Of a stretch of 64,000 nt of DNA, positions 54,859 to 64,000 are shown piece by piece (within the stretch, counting starts at the first letter, position 1; the number at the start of each line of letters is the position of its first letter). The position numbers and the translations under genes are program-made. The DNA is taken from assembly GCA_028292245.1 (NCBI GenBank), contig JAQGMS010000079.1:39540-103539 (forward strand), given 5' to 3'. Source of the stretch: Ramlibacter sp. GTDB lineage: Bacteria; Pseudomonadota; Gammaproteobacteria; Burkholderiales; Burkholderiaceae_C. The notes under the pieces were generated by a model, which made no database searches, was not told the origin of the DNA, and saw nothing but the letters and a program-made list of their open reading frames with translations.

Positions 54859-56550
54859 TCAATCGGCCTGTGCTTCCTGCAGCGTGCGCCACATCACCTT
54901 GCCGCTGCCGCTCTTGGGCAAGGCGTCGGTGAACTGCACGATGCGAGGCGCCTTGTACACGGCCATGTTTTCGCGGCACCAGCCGATGATGTCCTGCTCG
55001 CTGACCTGCCCCTTGTGCGTTGCGCGCAGCACCACCACGGCCTTCACCGTCTCGCCGCGGTAGCTGTCCTTGGCGCAGATCACGCAAGCCTCCTGGATCG
55101 CCGGATGGCGGAACATCAGCGCCTCGACCTCTGCCGGCCAGACCTTGAAGCCGGACGCGTTGATCATGCGTTTGAGCCGGTCGGTCAGGAAGAAGTAGCC
55201 GTCCTCGTCGATCCGGCCCAGGTCGCCGGAGCGAAAGAACCGCTTGCCGTCGATTTCGATGAACGTGGCGGCCGTGGCCTCCGGCCGCTTCCAGTAGCCG
55301 GCAAAGATCATCGGGCCGTGCATGACGATCTCGCCTTGCTCGCCCACCGGCATCTCGCGCAACGTCTCGGGATCGATCACGCGCGCGTCGCAGCTCATGA
55401 ACGGCACGCCCAGGCATTGCTGCTTGGGATCGTCCGGCGGGTTGCTGTGCGACGGCGCCGCGGTTTCGGTCAGGCCGTAGCCTTCGACATACCTCAGGCC
55501 GAACTGCTCGTGCAGGCGCTGCGCCACCGCCTGCGGCATCGCCGCGCCGCCGCCGCCGATGTGGATCAGGCTGGACAGGTCGTATTGGTCGAAGTTCGGG
55601 CTGGCCAGCAGGTCGATCACCATGGTCGGGATGTTGGTCCAGCTGGTGACCTTCCAGTGCGAGATCAGGCGCCCCGCGACGTCGCGGTCCCAGCGCGGCA
55701 TGACGACCAGCGTCGCGCCGGCGTAGATGCTGGAGTGCATCGCGCTCACCATGCCGGTGATGTGGAACATCGGCACCACCAGCAGCGCCACGTTCTCGGT
55801 GGTGGCGTTGCCCCACACGCAGCTGGCAACGGCGTTGTGCATGATGCTGGAGTGCAGGTGCATGCAGCCCTTGGGCAAGCCGGTTGTGCCGCTGGTGTAG
55901 GGCAGTACGGCGAGGTCCGCAGCTCCCACTTCCAGTGGCGGCGGCCCGGCGGCGGTATCGAGCGCGTTTTCCCAGCTCGTCACGGTGCCGCCGTCGAGAG
56001 CCGGCAACGGATGCCGACCCAGCAGCCAGTCGCGCCAGGCGGCAGGCATCGCAGCGGCCTCGGGCGATTGCGGATCGAAGGCGTCGGCGAAATGGGTCAC
56101 GACAAGGTGTGCGAGGCGCTGGTTCACCGGCAACGCGTTGCTGGCCTTCGCGATATCGCCGGCCAGGTCGGCGGTGGTGATCGCGACCTTCGCATCCGGG
56201 TCGCTGATGTAGTGCTTGAGTTCCTCGGCCCGGTTCATCGGATTGACCGGCACCACCACCGCATTGGCGCGCAGGATCGCGAAATGCGCGATCACCAGTT
56301 GCGGGCAGTTCTGCATGTCGAGCATCACGCGGTCGCCTTTGCGCACGCCGAGCGATTGCAGCCGCGCGGCCAGCCGCAGTGCCTGCTGATGCACGTCGTG
56401 ATAGCTGAAGATGCGGCCGAAGAACACCAGCGCTGCCTTGCCGGGATAGCGCCGGGCGCTGGTCTCGAGGTTGTCCCAGAGGGAAGTGGCCGGCACCGTG
56501 ATGCCGTGCGGCAGGCGCTTGGGCCAGAACTTGTAGTGGGAACGCTCCAT
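54859..56550 (-). CDS. Acyl-CoA synthetase (AMP-forming)
   Basis: LPYTSGTTGLPKGCMHLH, GYGLTETAAPSH, RSGDLGRIDEDGYFFLTDRLKRMINASGFKVWPAEVE. Confidence 0.96.
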   Translation of the reverse strand: MERSHYKFWPKRLPHGITVPATSLWDNLETSARRYPGKAALVFFGRIFSYHDVHQQALRLAARLQSLGVRKGDRVMLDMQNCPQLVIAHFAILRANAVVVPVNPMNRAEELKHYISDPDAKVAITTADLAGDIAKASNALPVNQRLAHLVVTHFADAFDPQSPEAAAMPAAWRDWLLGRHPLPALDGGTVTSWENALDTAAGPPPLEVGAADLAVLPYTSGTTGLPKGCMHLHSSIMHNAVASCVWGNATTENVALLVVPMFHITGMVSAMHSSIYAGATLVVMPRWDRDVAGRLISHWKVTSWTNIPTMVIDLLASPNFDQYDLSSLIHIGGGGAAMPQAVAQRLHEQFGLRYVEGYGLTETAAPSHSNPPDDPKQQCLGVPFMSCDARVIDPETLREMPVGEQGEIVMHGPMIFAGYWKRPEATAATFIEIDGKRFFRSGDLGRIDEDGYFFLTDRLKRMINASGFKVWPAEVEALMFRHPAIQEACVICAKDSYRGETVKAVVVLRATHKGQVSEQDIIGWCRENMAVYKAPRIVQFTDALPKSGSGKVMWRTLQEAQAD

Positions 56551-56701
56551 GGCAGCCAGCGTAGCGGCGCCCCTGCCGCATCGCATCAGGGATGGCCCCA
56601 AGGGGGTCACTTTGGCGACGCCAAGCCCAGTGACGGCGCCGTCCTACAGACTGAGGCAGCGGCGTTGCGCAGACTCGAGGCGCCCCAACAAGGAGTTCAT
56701 C

Positions 56702-57139
56702 ATGATCGAGAAGAAAGCCAGCATCCACTGGGAAGGCGCGGGCAAGACCGGCGCGGGCAAGGTGAGCACCGAAACCGGCGCGCTGCAAGGTTATCCGTAC
56801 GGCTTCGCCAGCCGCTTCGAAGGCGACCGCAAGGGCACCAACCCGGAGGAGATTCTCGGCGCGGCCCATGCGGCCTGCTTCACGATGGCGTTCGCGATCG
56901 CCTGCGAGAAAGCGGGCTTCGCCACCACCGCCATCGACACGACGGCCGCGGTCCGCCTGGCCAAGGACGGCGATGCGTTCAAGATCGACCGCATCGCGCT
57001 GACCCTGGAAGCCGCAGTGCCCGGCATCGACGAGGCGAAATTCCAGGAGCTGGCCCAGGGCGCAAAGAAGAACTGTCCGCTATCGAAGGCGCTGGCCAGC
57101 GTGCCCGAGATCACGCTGCAGGCGAAGCTGCGCGCCTGA
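56702..57139 (+). CDS. OsmC/Ohr-family peroxiredoxin
   Basis: GTNPEEILGAAHAACFTMAFAI and AQGAKKNCPLSKAL redox cysteines. Confidence 0.95.
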   Translation: MIEKKASIHWEGAGKTGAGKVSTETGALQGYPYGFASRFEGDRKGTNPEEILGAAHAACFTMAFAIACEKAGFATTAIDTTAAVRLAKDGDAFKIDRIALTLEAAVPGIDEAKFQELAQGAKKNCPLSKALASVPEITLQAKLRA

Positions 57140-57181
57140 GCCGGGCCGATATCATGGGCGCTCCATTCGACGGAGACACCC

Positions 57182-58144
57182 ATGACTCTCGCCAGGCGCA
57201 CAGTCGCCGCGCTCCTCCTGTTCGCCGGCAGCGCCGCCTTCGCGGCCTTCCCGGAAAAACCGATCCGCATCGTCATCGGATTTCCGGCCGGCGGCCCGCT
57301 CGACCAGCATGCCCGGCTGCTGAGCGAGCGGCTGCAGGCGGTGCTCGGCCAGCCCATCCTGATCGACTACAAGTCCGGCGCCGGCGGCACTGTCGGCGCA
57401 CAGGACGTGATGAAGGCCGCGCCCGACGGCTACACGCTGATGCTGGCCAACACCGGCGTGATGGTGATCAATCCCGCGCTGTACAGCAAGCTGCCCTACC
57501 AGACCCTTCGCGATTTCACGCCGGTCGCGCGCACCGCCATGCAGCCGCTGGCGCTGCTGGTGAACACCAAGCTGCCGGTGAATTCGCTCAAGGAGTTCGT
57601 GGACTACGCGCGTGCGCGGCCCGGGCAGGTCAACTACGGCTCGGCCGGCAACGGCGGCATCAGCCACCTGGTGCCGGAGATGTTCAAGAACGCCACCGGC
57701 CTGTTCATGGTCCACATTCCCTATCGCGGCAGCGCGCCGGCGTTCACCGACCTGATGGGCGGGCAGGTGCAAATCATGGCGGAGTCGATCCCGCAGGCTG
57801 CCGGCTACCACAAGCACGGCAAGGTCAAGGCGCTGGCCGTCACCAGCCGCGAACGCAATCCCGCGCTGCCGGACACGCCCACGGTGATCGAAAGCGGCAT
57901 CAAGGGCTTCGAGGTCGTCGGCTTCTATGGTTTCCTGGGGCCGGCCGGCATGCCCAGGGATGTCACCGCAAAGCTCAGTGACGCGTTCAGCCAGGTGCTG
58001 AACAGCCCGGATGTACGCAACCGCATGGTGGCGCAGGGCGCCGACCCGGCCTTCCTCGGCAGCGACGAGTTCGCGAAATTCCTGGCAGCCGAAATGCCGC
58101 GCTGGGCCGACGCCGTGCAGAAGTCCGGCGCGCGCCTGGATTGA
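57182..58144 (+). CDS. Bug-family substrate-binding protein
   Basis: FPEKPIRIVIGFPAGGPLDQHARLL, ADGYTLMLANTGVMVINP-like, VPYRGSAPAFTDL-like motifs. Confidence 0.93.
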   Translation: MTLARRTVAALLLFAGSAAFAAFPEKPIRIVIGFPAGGPLDQHARLLSERLQAVLGQPILIDYKSGAGGTVGAQDVMKAAPDGYTLMLANTGVMVINPALYSKLPYQTLRDFTPVARTAMQPLALLVNTKLPVNSLKEFVDYARARPGQVNYGSAGNGGISHLVPEMFKNATGLFMVHIPYRGSAPAFTDLMGGQVQIMAESIPQAAGYHKHGKVKALAVTSRERNPALPDTPTVIESGIKGFEVVGFYGFLGPAGMPRDVTAKLSDAFSQVLNSPDVRNRMVAQGADPAFLGSDEFAKFLAAEMPRWADAVQKSGARLD

Positions 58145-58145
58145 C

Positions 58146-59570
58146 ATGACGCTGCTCTGGGAACTGGGCGCCGCCGCATTGGCCGACGGCTTTCGCACGG
58201 GCGCGTTCACTCCGCTCGACGCATTGGATGCGTGCCTGGAACGCACCGCCGCATGCCAGGGTGCGACCAACGCGATGGTCGACATCGATCCCGAAGGCGC
58301 GCGCCTCGCCGCCGATGCGAGCCGCGTGCGCTGGGCCGGCGGCAAGCCGCTGGGCCCGCTGGACGGCGTGCCCATCACGTTGAAGGACAACCTGCACGCA
58401 GCCGGCCTGCCGACCACCTGGGGCAGCAAGCTGCTCGGTGGTTTCGTCGCGCGCCGGGACGAAGCGCCGGTGGCCCGGCTGCGAGCGGCCGGCGCGGTGA
58501 TCTTCGGCAAGACCAACCTGCCGGAGTTCGCGCTGCAAGGCATCACGGACAACCTGGTGGCCGGTGTCACGCGCAATCCCTGGGACCTGGCGCTGACGCC
58601 GGGCGGCTCGTCCGGTGGCGCGGCGGCAGCCGTCGCTTGCGGCTGCGGCCCACTGGCTTTGGCGACCGATGGCGGCGGCTCCACGCGCCGGCCCGCCTCG
58701 CACACCGGAGTGGTCGGGTTCAAGCCTTCACCGGGATTGATACGGCGGGCGAACGGCTTGCCCGAAATCTTTCTCGAGTTCGAAGTGCCCGGCCTCCTGG
58801 GCCGGAACGTCGCGGATGTGCGCGCGTTGGCGCACGCGTTGGCCGCGCCCCGCGCCAAGTTCGCCGACAGCGCGGCAAGACCGGCGCGCATCCTCTACAT
58901 CCCGCGGTTCGCGGGGCAGCCAGTCGATGCCGGCATCGCACAGCGCGTGCGCGATGCGGCCGCGCATTGGGCCGAACTGGGCCACAACGTCGAGGAAGTG
59001 CCGCCGGCCGATTGGGCGCAAGACGTCAACGACGCCTGGCCCGCGCTGTCCAATGCGGGCCTTGCTTGGATGTTCGGCCAGGCGTGGCGCTTTCCGGAAT
59101 TCGGCTTGGCACAGGGCCGATCGCCGGACCTGTCGCTGTGCGGCGCCGCGGCGCAATCCAATGCCGCGCAAGGCGCCGCCGCGCCGGCCACCGTGCTGTT
59201 CGATGTATTTGCGGTCATCCACGTCTTGCGGCAACGGCTGGATGAATTGTTCTCCCGGCACGACTTCATCCTCACGCCGGCCACCGCCGCCCTGCCCTGG
59301 CCGGCCGCGCAGAGCCATCCCGCCGTCATCGACGGCGAGGCCGCGGGGCCGCGCGGTCACGCGGTCTTCACGGCATTCGCCAATGCGGCGGGCTTGCCGG
59401 CCATCGCGATGCCGTGCGGCTTTGTCGGAGCGCTGCCTACCGGCTTTCAGCTGGTGGGCCGCGCCGGCGGCGACGCAGCGCTGCTGGCGCTTGCCCTTCA
59501 GTACGAGCAGGCTTTCCCGTGGCACGGCAGGTGGCCGCCGGAGCCTGCGGCTACGATGACCGCGCAATGA
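58146..59570 (+). CDS. Amidase (amidase-signature family)
   Basis: GVPITLKDN, TPGGSSGGAAAAVACGCGPLALATDGGGSTRRPAS. Confidence 0.95.
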   Translation: MTLLWELGAAALADGFRTGAFTPLDALDACLERTAACQGATNAMVDIDPEGARLAADASRVRWAGGKPLGPLDGVPITLKDNLHAAGLPTTWGSKLLGGFVARRDEAPVARLRAAGAVIFGKTNLPEFALQGITDNLVAGVTRNPWDLALTPGGSSGGAAAAVACGCGPLALATDGGGSTRRPASHTGVVGFKPSPGLIRRANGLPEIFLEFEVPGLLGRNVADVRALAHALAAPRAKFADSAARPARILYIPRFAGQPVDAGIAQRVRDAAAHWAELGHNVEEVPPADWAQDVNDAWPALSNAGLAWMFGQAWRFPEFGLAQGRSPDLSLCGAAAQSNAAQGAAAPATVLFDVFAVIHVLRQRLDELFSRHDFILTPATAALPWPAAQSHPAVIDGEAAGPRGHAVFTAFANAAGLPAIAMPCGFVGALPTGFQLVGRAGGDAALLALALQYEQAFPWHGRWPPEPAATMTAQ

Positions 59571-60331
59571 ACACGAAGACCTCACCCTTCGATGCGGCCG
59601 GCGTGGCGCGGCGCCTGCTCGACACCCACAAGGGCGCGGCGCCGATGCCGCACACGCAGGCGCTGCCACCGGATCGCGCCGCGGCCTACGCGGTGCAGGA
59701 CGCGACACTGGCCGGTCTCGGCCGGATCGGCGGCTGGAAGGTCGGCGCCAAGGGCCCGGCGCTGGAGCCCGCGTGCGCGCCGCTTCCCGACCAGGGTTTT
59801 TTCGTTTCGGGCGTGGAACTGCTCGGGCCGCCCTGGCGGATGCGCGGCATCGAAGTGGAAGTGGCCGTGCGGCTGGGCCGGGACCTTGTCGCCGACGCGG
59901 GCGAGCCCGACGCGGCGACGGTACGCGGCGCGATCGACGCGGTGCTGCCGGCGATCGAAGTCGTGGAGACCCGCCTGGCCGGTTGGCGCGACAGCGCGCC
60001 GCTGGCGCAATTGGCCGACTTGCAAAGTCACGGCGCGCTCATCACCGGTGCGCCCTCGGACATGAGGGTCGACGAACTGGACCTGCGCAACGTGCAGGCC
60101 TATCTCGCGTTCGACGGCCAGCCGGTGGCCGTGACCCGCGGCGCCAATCCCGCGGCCGACATCTGGCGGCTGCTCGGCTGGCTGGCCTGGCACTGCACGC
60201 AGCGCGGCCAGCCGCTGCGCGCCGGCCAGGTCGTGACCACCGGTTCGTGCACCGGCATGCTGTTCGCGCCCGAGGGCGCGCACGTGCAGGCGCAACTCGA
60301 TGGCATCGGCCGGGTCGAGCTGCGCTTTTAG
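59567..60331 (+). CDS. 2-keto-4-pentenoate hydratase-like (MhpD/FAH superfamily)
   Basis: IGGWKVGAKGPA, GIEVEVAVRLGRDL, DAVLPAIEVVETRL; ATGA overlap with amidase. Confidence 0.9.
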   Translation: MNTKTSPFDAAGVARRLLDTHKGAAPMPHTQALPPDRAAAYAVQDATLAGLGRIGGWKVGAKGPALEPACAPLPDQGFFVSGVELLGPPWRMRGIEVEVAVRLGRDLVADAGEPDAATVRGAIDAVLPAIEVVETRLAGWRDSAPLAQLADLQSHGALITGAPSDMRVDELDLRNVQAYLAFDGQPVAVTRGANPAADIWRLLGWLAWHCTQRGQPLRAGQVVTTGSCTGMLFAPEGAHVQAQLDGIGRVELRF

Positions 60332-60414
60332 GGCGGCGGCCTTCCATCCGAACCATCCTGGTGCGCGCCGCGCACCCGCACCCCCGGGAAATCCCCTGGT
60401 TTGGTGCGCAAGTC

Positions 60415-60447
60415 TTGTATACCAGTGGCATGGGAACTGCTATACAT
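60415..60447. promoter_or_regulatory. Inverted repeat GTATACCAGT-N9-ACTGCTATAC, putative GntR operator
   Basis: 9/10 match between arms, 10 nt upstream of the GntR start. Confidence 0.6.
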
Positions 60448-60456
60448 TGAAAACCC

Positions 60457-61209
60457 ATGGCCAGCTCCTCCGAAATCAGCAACCGCATCCTCGAAGCCGT
60501 GATGGCGCGCAAGCTGGAGCCCGGCTCACGCCTGGGCGAGCAGCAGTTGGCCATGCTCTTCGACTGCAGCCGCACCATCGTGCGCGAGGCGCTGACCCGG
60601 CTGGCCGCGCGCGGCATCGTCACCGTCAGCGCGCGCCGCGGCTGGTATGTGGTGGAGCCCTCGCAGGACGAGGCCCGCGAAGCCTTCGAGGCCCGGCGCG
60701 TGATCGAGACCGGCCTGATCCGCAGCACCAAGAAGGTCGACAAGCCCGCGATCACGCGCCTGCGCTCGCACCTGACGCGCCAGAAAGCGGCCGTGAAGGG
60801 CAGCGACGTCGGCGCCCGCAGCTTCCTGCTGGGTGACTTCCACGTGTGCCTGGCCGAGTGCCTGGGCAATTCGCTGCTGGCCGAAACGCTGCGCGACTTC
60901 ACCGCGCGGACCACGCTCATCGCGATGCGCTACCAGTCACCGGAAGACGCCGCGCAATCCTGCGCCGAGCACGTCGAGATCGTCGCCGCGCTCGAAGCCG
61001 GCGAATTGCGCCGGGCCGAGCAGCTGATGGCCGCGCACCTTTCCACCTGGCAGGTCAAGTTGCAAATGCCCGGTGCCGACCCGCTGTCCAAGCTCCGCGA
61101 CGCGCTGGCGCCGGTCAAGGGCAAGGCACAGGAGTTGCATACAAGCGATCCACCCACCGCCCGCAAGACCCGGGCATCCCGTTCCACCTACCTAGGAGAA
61201 GTGCTATGA
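60457..61209 (+). CDS. GntR-family regulator, FCD (FadR-like) subgroup
   Basis: RILEAVMARKLEPGSRLGEQQLAMLFDCSRTIVREALTRLAARGIVTVSARRGWYVVEPS. Confidence 0.95.
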   Translation: MASSSEISNRILEAVMARKLEPGSRLGEQQLAMLFDCSRTIVREALTRLAARGIVTVSARRGWYVVEPSQDEAREAFEARRVIETGLIRSTKKVDKPAITRLRSHLTRQKAAVKGSDVGARSFLLGDFHVCLAECLGNSLLAETLRDFTARTTLIAMRYQSPEDAAQSCAEHVEIVAALEAGELRRAEQLMAAHLSTWQVKLQMPGADPLSKLRDALAPVKGKAQELHTSDPPTARKTRASRSTYLGEVL

Positions 61210-62012
61210 ATCCCCTGATCAATCCCGGCAAGCGGCGTTTCTCGATCGCACTGGCTGTTCTCGCGCTGGCGGCCGCCGGCGGCGCCCAGGCGCAGACCGC
61301 GCTCGACGACATCATGAAGTCCAAGGAAATCAAGATCGCGATCCCGACCGATTTTCCGCCCTACGGCTTCGTCGGCACCGACCTGAAGCCGCAAGGCCTG
61401 GACATCGAGATGGCCAACTACATCGCCGGCAAGCTCGGCGTGAAAGTGGAGCTGCTGCCGGTGACCACCGCCAACCGGATCGCCTATCTGCAGACCAAGA
61501 AGGCCGACCTGGTGATCTCGACGCTGGGCAAGAATCCCGAGCGCGAGAAGGTGATCGATTTCACCGCGGCCTATTCGCCGTTCTTCATCGCGGTGTTCGG
61601 CCCCAAGACGCTCGCCGTGAAAGCGCCGGCCGACCTGGCGGGCAAGTCGATCTCCGTCACGCGCGGATCGGTGGACGACGCCGAGCTGACCAAGGTGGCC
61701 CCGCCCAGCACCGAGCTGCGCCGCTTCGAGGACAACAACTCCACCGTCTCCGCGTTCATCGCGGGCCAGACGCAACTGGTCGCCACCAGCGCGCAGGTGG
61801 CCGGCAACATGATGGCCCGCAACCCGCAGATGGGCACCGAATACAAGTTCGTGCTGAAGGATTCGCCGAACTTCATCGGCGTGGGCAAGGGCGAAGACAA
61901 GTTGCGCCTGAAGGTCAACGAGATCCTGGCCGAGGCCAAGAAGAACGGCGACATCGACAAGATGGCCGTGAAGTGGCTGGGCCGACCGGCCGGGGACCTG
62001 CCGGTCAACTGA
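61206..62012 (+). CDS. Amino-acid-type ABC transporter substrate-binding protein (family 3)
   Basis: Signal peptide; IKIAIPTDFPPYGFVGTDLKPQGLDIEMANYIA, ISTLGKNPEREKVIDFT. Confidence 0.95.
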   Translation: MNPLINPGKRRFSIALAVLALAAAGGAQAQTALDDIMKSKEIKIAIPTDFPPYGFVGTDLKPQGLDIEMANYIAGKLGVKVELLPVTTANRIAYLQTKKADLVISTLGKNPEREKVIDFTAAYSPFFIAVFGPKTLAVKAPADLAGKSISVTRGSVDDAELTKVAPPSTELRRFEDNNSTVSAFIAGQTQLVATSAQVAGNMMARNPQMGTEYKFVLKDSPNFIGVGKGEDKLRLKVNEILAEAKKNGDIDKMAVKWLGRPAGDLPVN

Positions 62013-62026
62013 AACAGGCGCCAGCC

Positions 62027-62689
62027 ATGCGGGTCGCCTTCGATTTCCTCTCCATCCTCGTCGAGTGGCGCATGCTGCTCAAGGGCGTGGCGTGGACGCT
62101 GGGCCTGACCTTCATTTCGGCCGTCATCGGCGTGCTGGTGGGCGTGGCCTGCGCCTGGGCCCGCACCTACGGCGGGGCCTGGCTGAAGGCGATCGTCGGC
62201 ATCTATGTGGAACTGATCCGCAACACGCCCTTCATCGTCCAGCTGTTCTTCGTGTTCTTCGGCCTGCCGGCGGCGGGCCTGAAGCTCTCGCCTGAAACCG
62301 CGTCGATCATCGCGATGGTGGTCAATCTTGGCGCCTACGCGGCGGAGATCATCCGCGCCGGCATCGAGGCCACGCCGCGCGGGCAGATCGAGGCGGCGCA
62401 AAGCCTGGCGCTGACGCAGGCCCAGGTCTTCATCCGCGTGGTGCTGCCGCCTGCATTGCGCAAGGTGTGGCCGGCGCTGGTCAGCCAGATCATCATCGTG
62501 ATGCTCGGGTCGGCTGTCTGCGGCCAGATCTCGACCGAGGAGCTGAGTTACGCGGCCAACCTGATCCAGAGCCGCAACTTCCGCGCTTTCGAGGCCTTCA
62601 TGATCGCGACGGCCATCTACCTGGTCCTGTCCATTGCGGTGCGCCGGCTGTTGAACTGGCTGGGCCCGCGCTTTCTCTTCGGCCGCTGA
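62027..62689 (+). CDS. Amino-acid-type ABC transporter permease
   Basis: VELIRNTPFIVQLFFVFFGLP, EIIRAGIEATPRGQIEAAQSLALT EAA loop. Confidence 0.95.
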   Translation: MRVAFDFLSILVEWRMLLKGVAWTLGLTFISAVIGVLVGVACAWARTYGGAWLKAIVGIYVELIRNTPFIVQLFFVFFGLPAAGLKLSPETASIIAMVVNLGAYAAEIIRAGIEATPRGQIEAAQSLALTQAQVFIRVVLPPALRKVWPALVSQIIIVMLGSAVCGQISTEELSYAANLIQSRNFRAFEAFMIATAIYLVLSIAVRRLLNWLGPRFLFGR

Positions 62690-62691
62690 GC

Positions 62692-63328
62692 ATGGTCCAG
62701 TTCACCGTCTGGGACATCTTCCGCAACCTGCTGCTGGCGGGCCGCTGGACCGTGGCGCTGTCGCTGATCGCGTTCATCGGCGGCGGGCTGGTGGGCCTGG
62801 CGCTGCTGGTTGCACGCCTGACGCCATCGCCGACCGCACACCGGCTGGTGGGCGGCTATGTGCAGCTGTTCCAGGGCACGCCGCTGCTGATGCAATTGTT
62901 CCTGGCCTACTTCGGCATCGCGCTGTTCGGCATCAACACTTCGCCCTGGGTGGCCGCGGCCCTGGCACTGACGCTGTACACCAGCGCCTTCCTCACCGAG
63001 ATCTGGCGTGGCTGCGTGGCCGCGATTCCCAAGGGCCAGTGGGAAGCCGCGCAAAGCCTGGCGATGAACTTCGGCGAGCAGTTGCGCTACGTGGTGCTGC
63101 CGCAGGCGGGGCGCATCGCCATTCCGCCGACGGTGGGCTTCCTGGTGCAGGTGATCAAGGGCACGGCGCTGGCTTCGGTGATCGGCTTCATCGAACTGAC
63201 GAAGGCCGGCACCATGATCACCAACGCCACCTTCAAGCCCTTCGTCGTCTACAGCTGCGTGGCGCTGCTGTACTTCGCCCTGTGCTTTCCGATCAGCCTG
63301 TTCGCGAAACATCTCGAAAGGAGCATGA

Positions 63329-63345
<17 letters not shown>
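62692..63345 (+). CDS. Amino-acid-type ABC transporter permease
   Basis: [45 protein letters not shown] loop. Confidence 0.95.

Positions 63346-64000
<655 letters not shown>

Noticed and set aside
54769-57981. 1070-aa plus-strand ORF
   Set aside because: Antisense to the acyl-CoA synthetase and out of frame with OsmC and Bug genes; composition typical of GC-driven shadow ORFs.

Overview
This 64 kb window looks like chromosome from a GC-rich betaproteobacterium (gene content and order suggest Burkholderiales, Comamonadaceae-like; taxonomy inferred, not searched). I support about 68 protein-coding genes, the last truncated by the window edge. I saw no rRNA, tRNA, CRISPR array, transposase or prophage module. 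Main blocks: (i) a tannase-family esterase, a LysR regulator and a compact aromatic-catabolism-like operon (FAD monooxygenase, alpha/beta hydrolase, carboxymuconolactone decarboxylase-like, porin, Bug binding protein, fused double NTF2-like protein, cupin, FAH hydrolase, extradiol-type dioxygenase), ~40-11754; (ii) housekeeping genes (DEAD-box-type helicase, orn, M48 protease, phhB, rsgA, hisC, cobD-like, nudL, rplS-trmD-rimM-rpsP), ~13-23 kb; (iii) phosphate transport (PiT/DUF47); (iv) a short KdpD-like kinase plus KdpE next to kup, with a KdpE-operator-like sequence and no kdpFABC in the window; (v) a tight five-gene operon egtB-egtD-DUF427-disulfide reductase-2OG/Fe dioxygenase; (vi) a MesD-like short methionine synthase, NDH-2 and lipid-related genes; (vii) a zinc-ribbon voltage-gated K+ channel and an orphan 559-aa protein whose tail carries repeated PPxPPRP motifs; (viii) a second catabolic block (Bug, amidase, hydratase, FCD-GntR with an inverted-repeat operator, amino-acid ABC transporter). 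The best candidates for new biology are the ergothioneine-linked redox operon, the KdpDE-kup rewiring, the orphan SH3-ligand-like protein and the 3-11.7 kb catabolic operon. All family assignments come from reading translated motifs; no database search was run.
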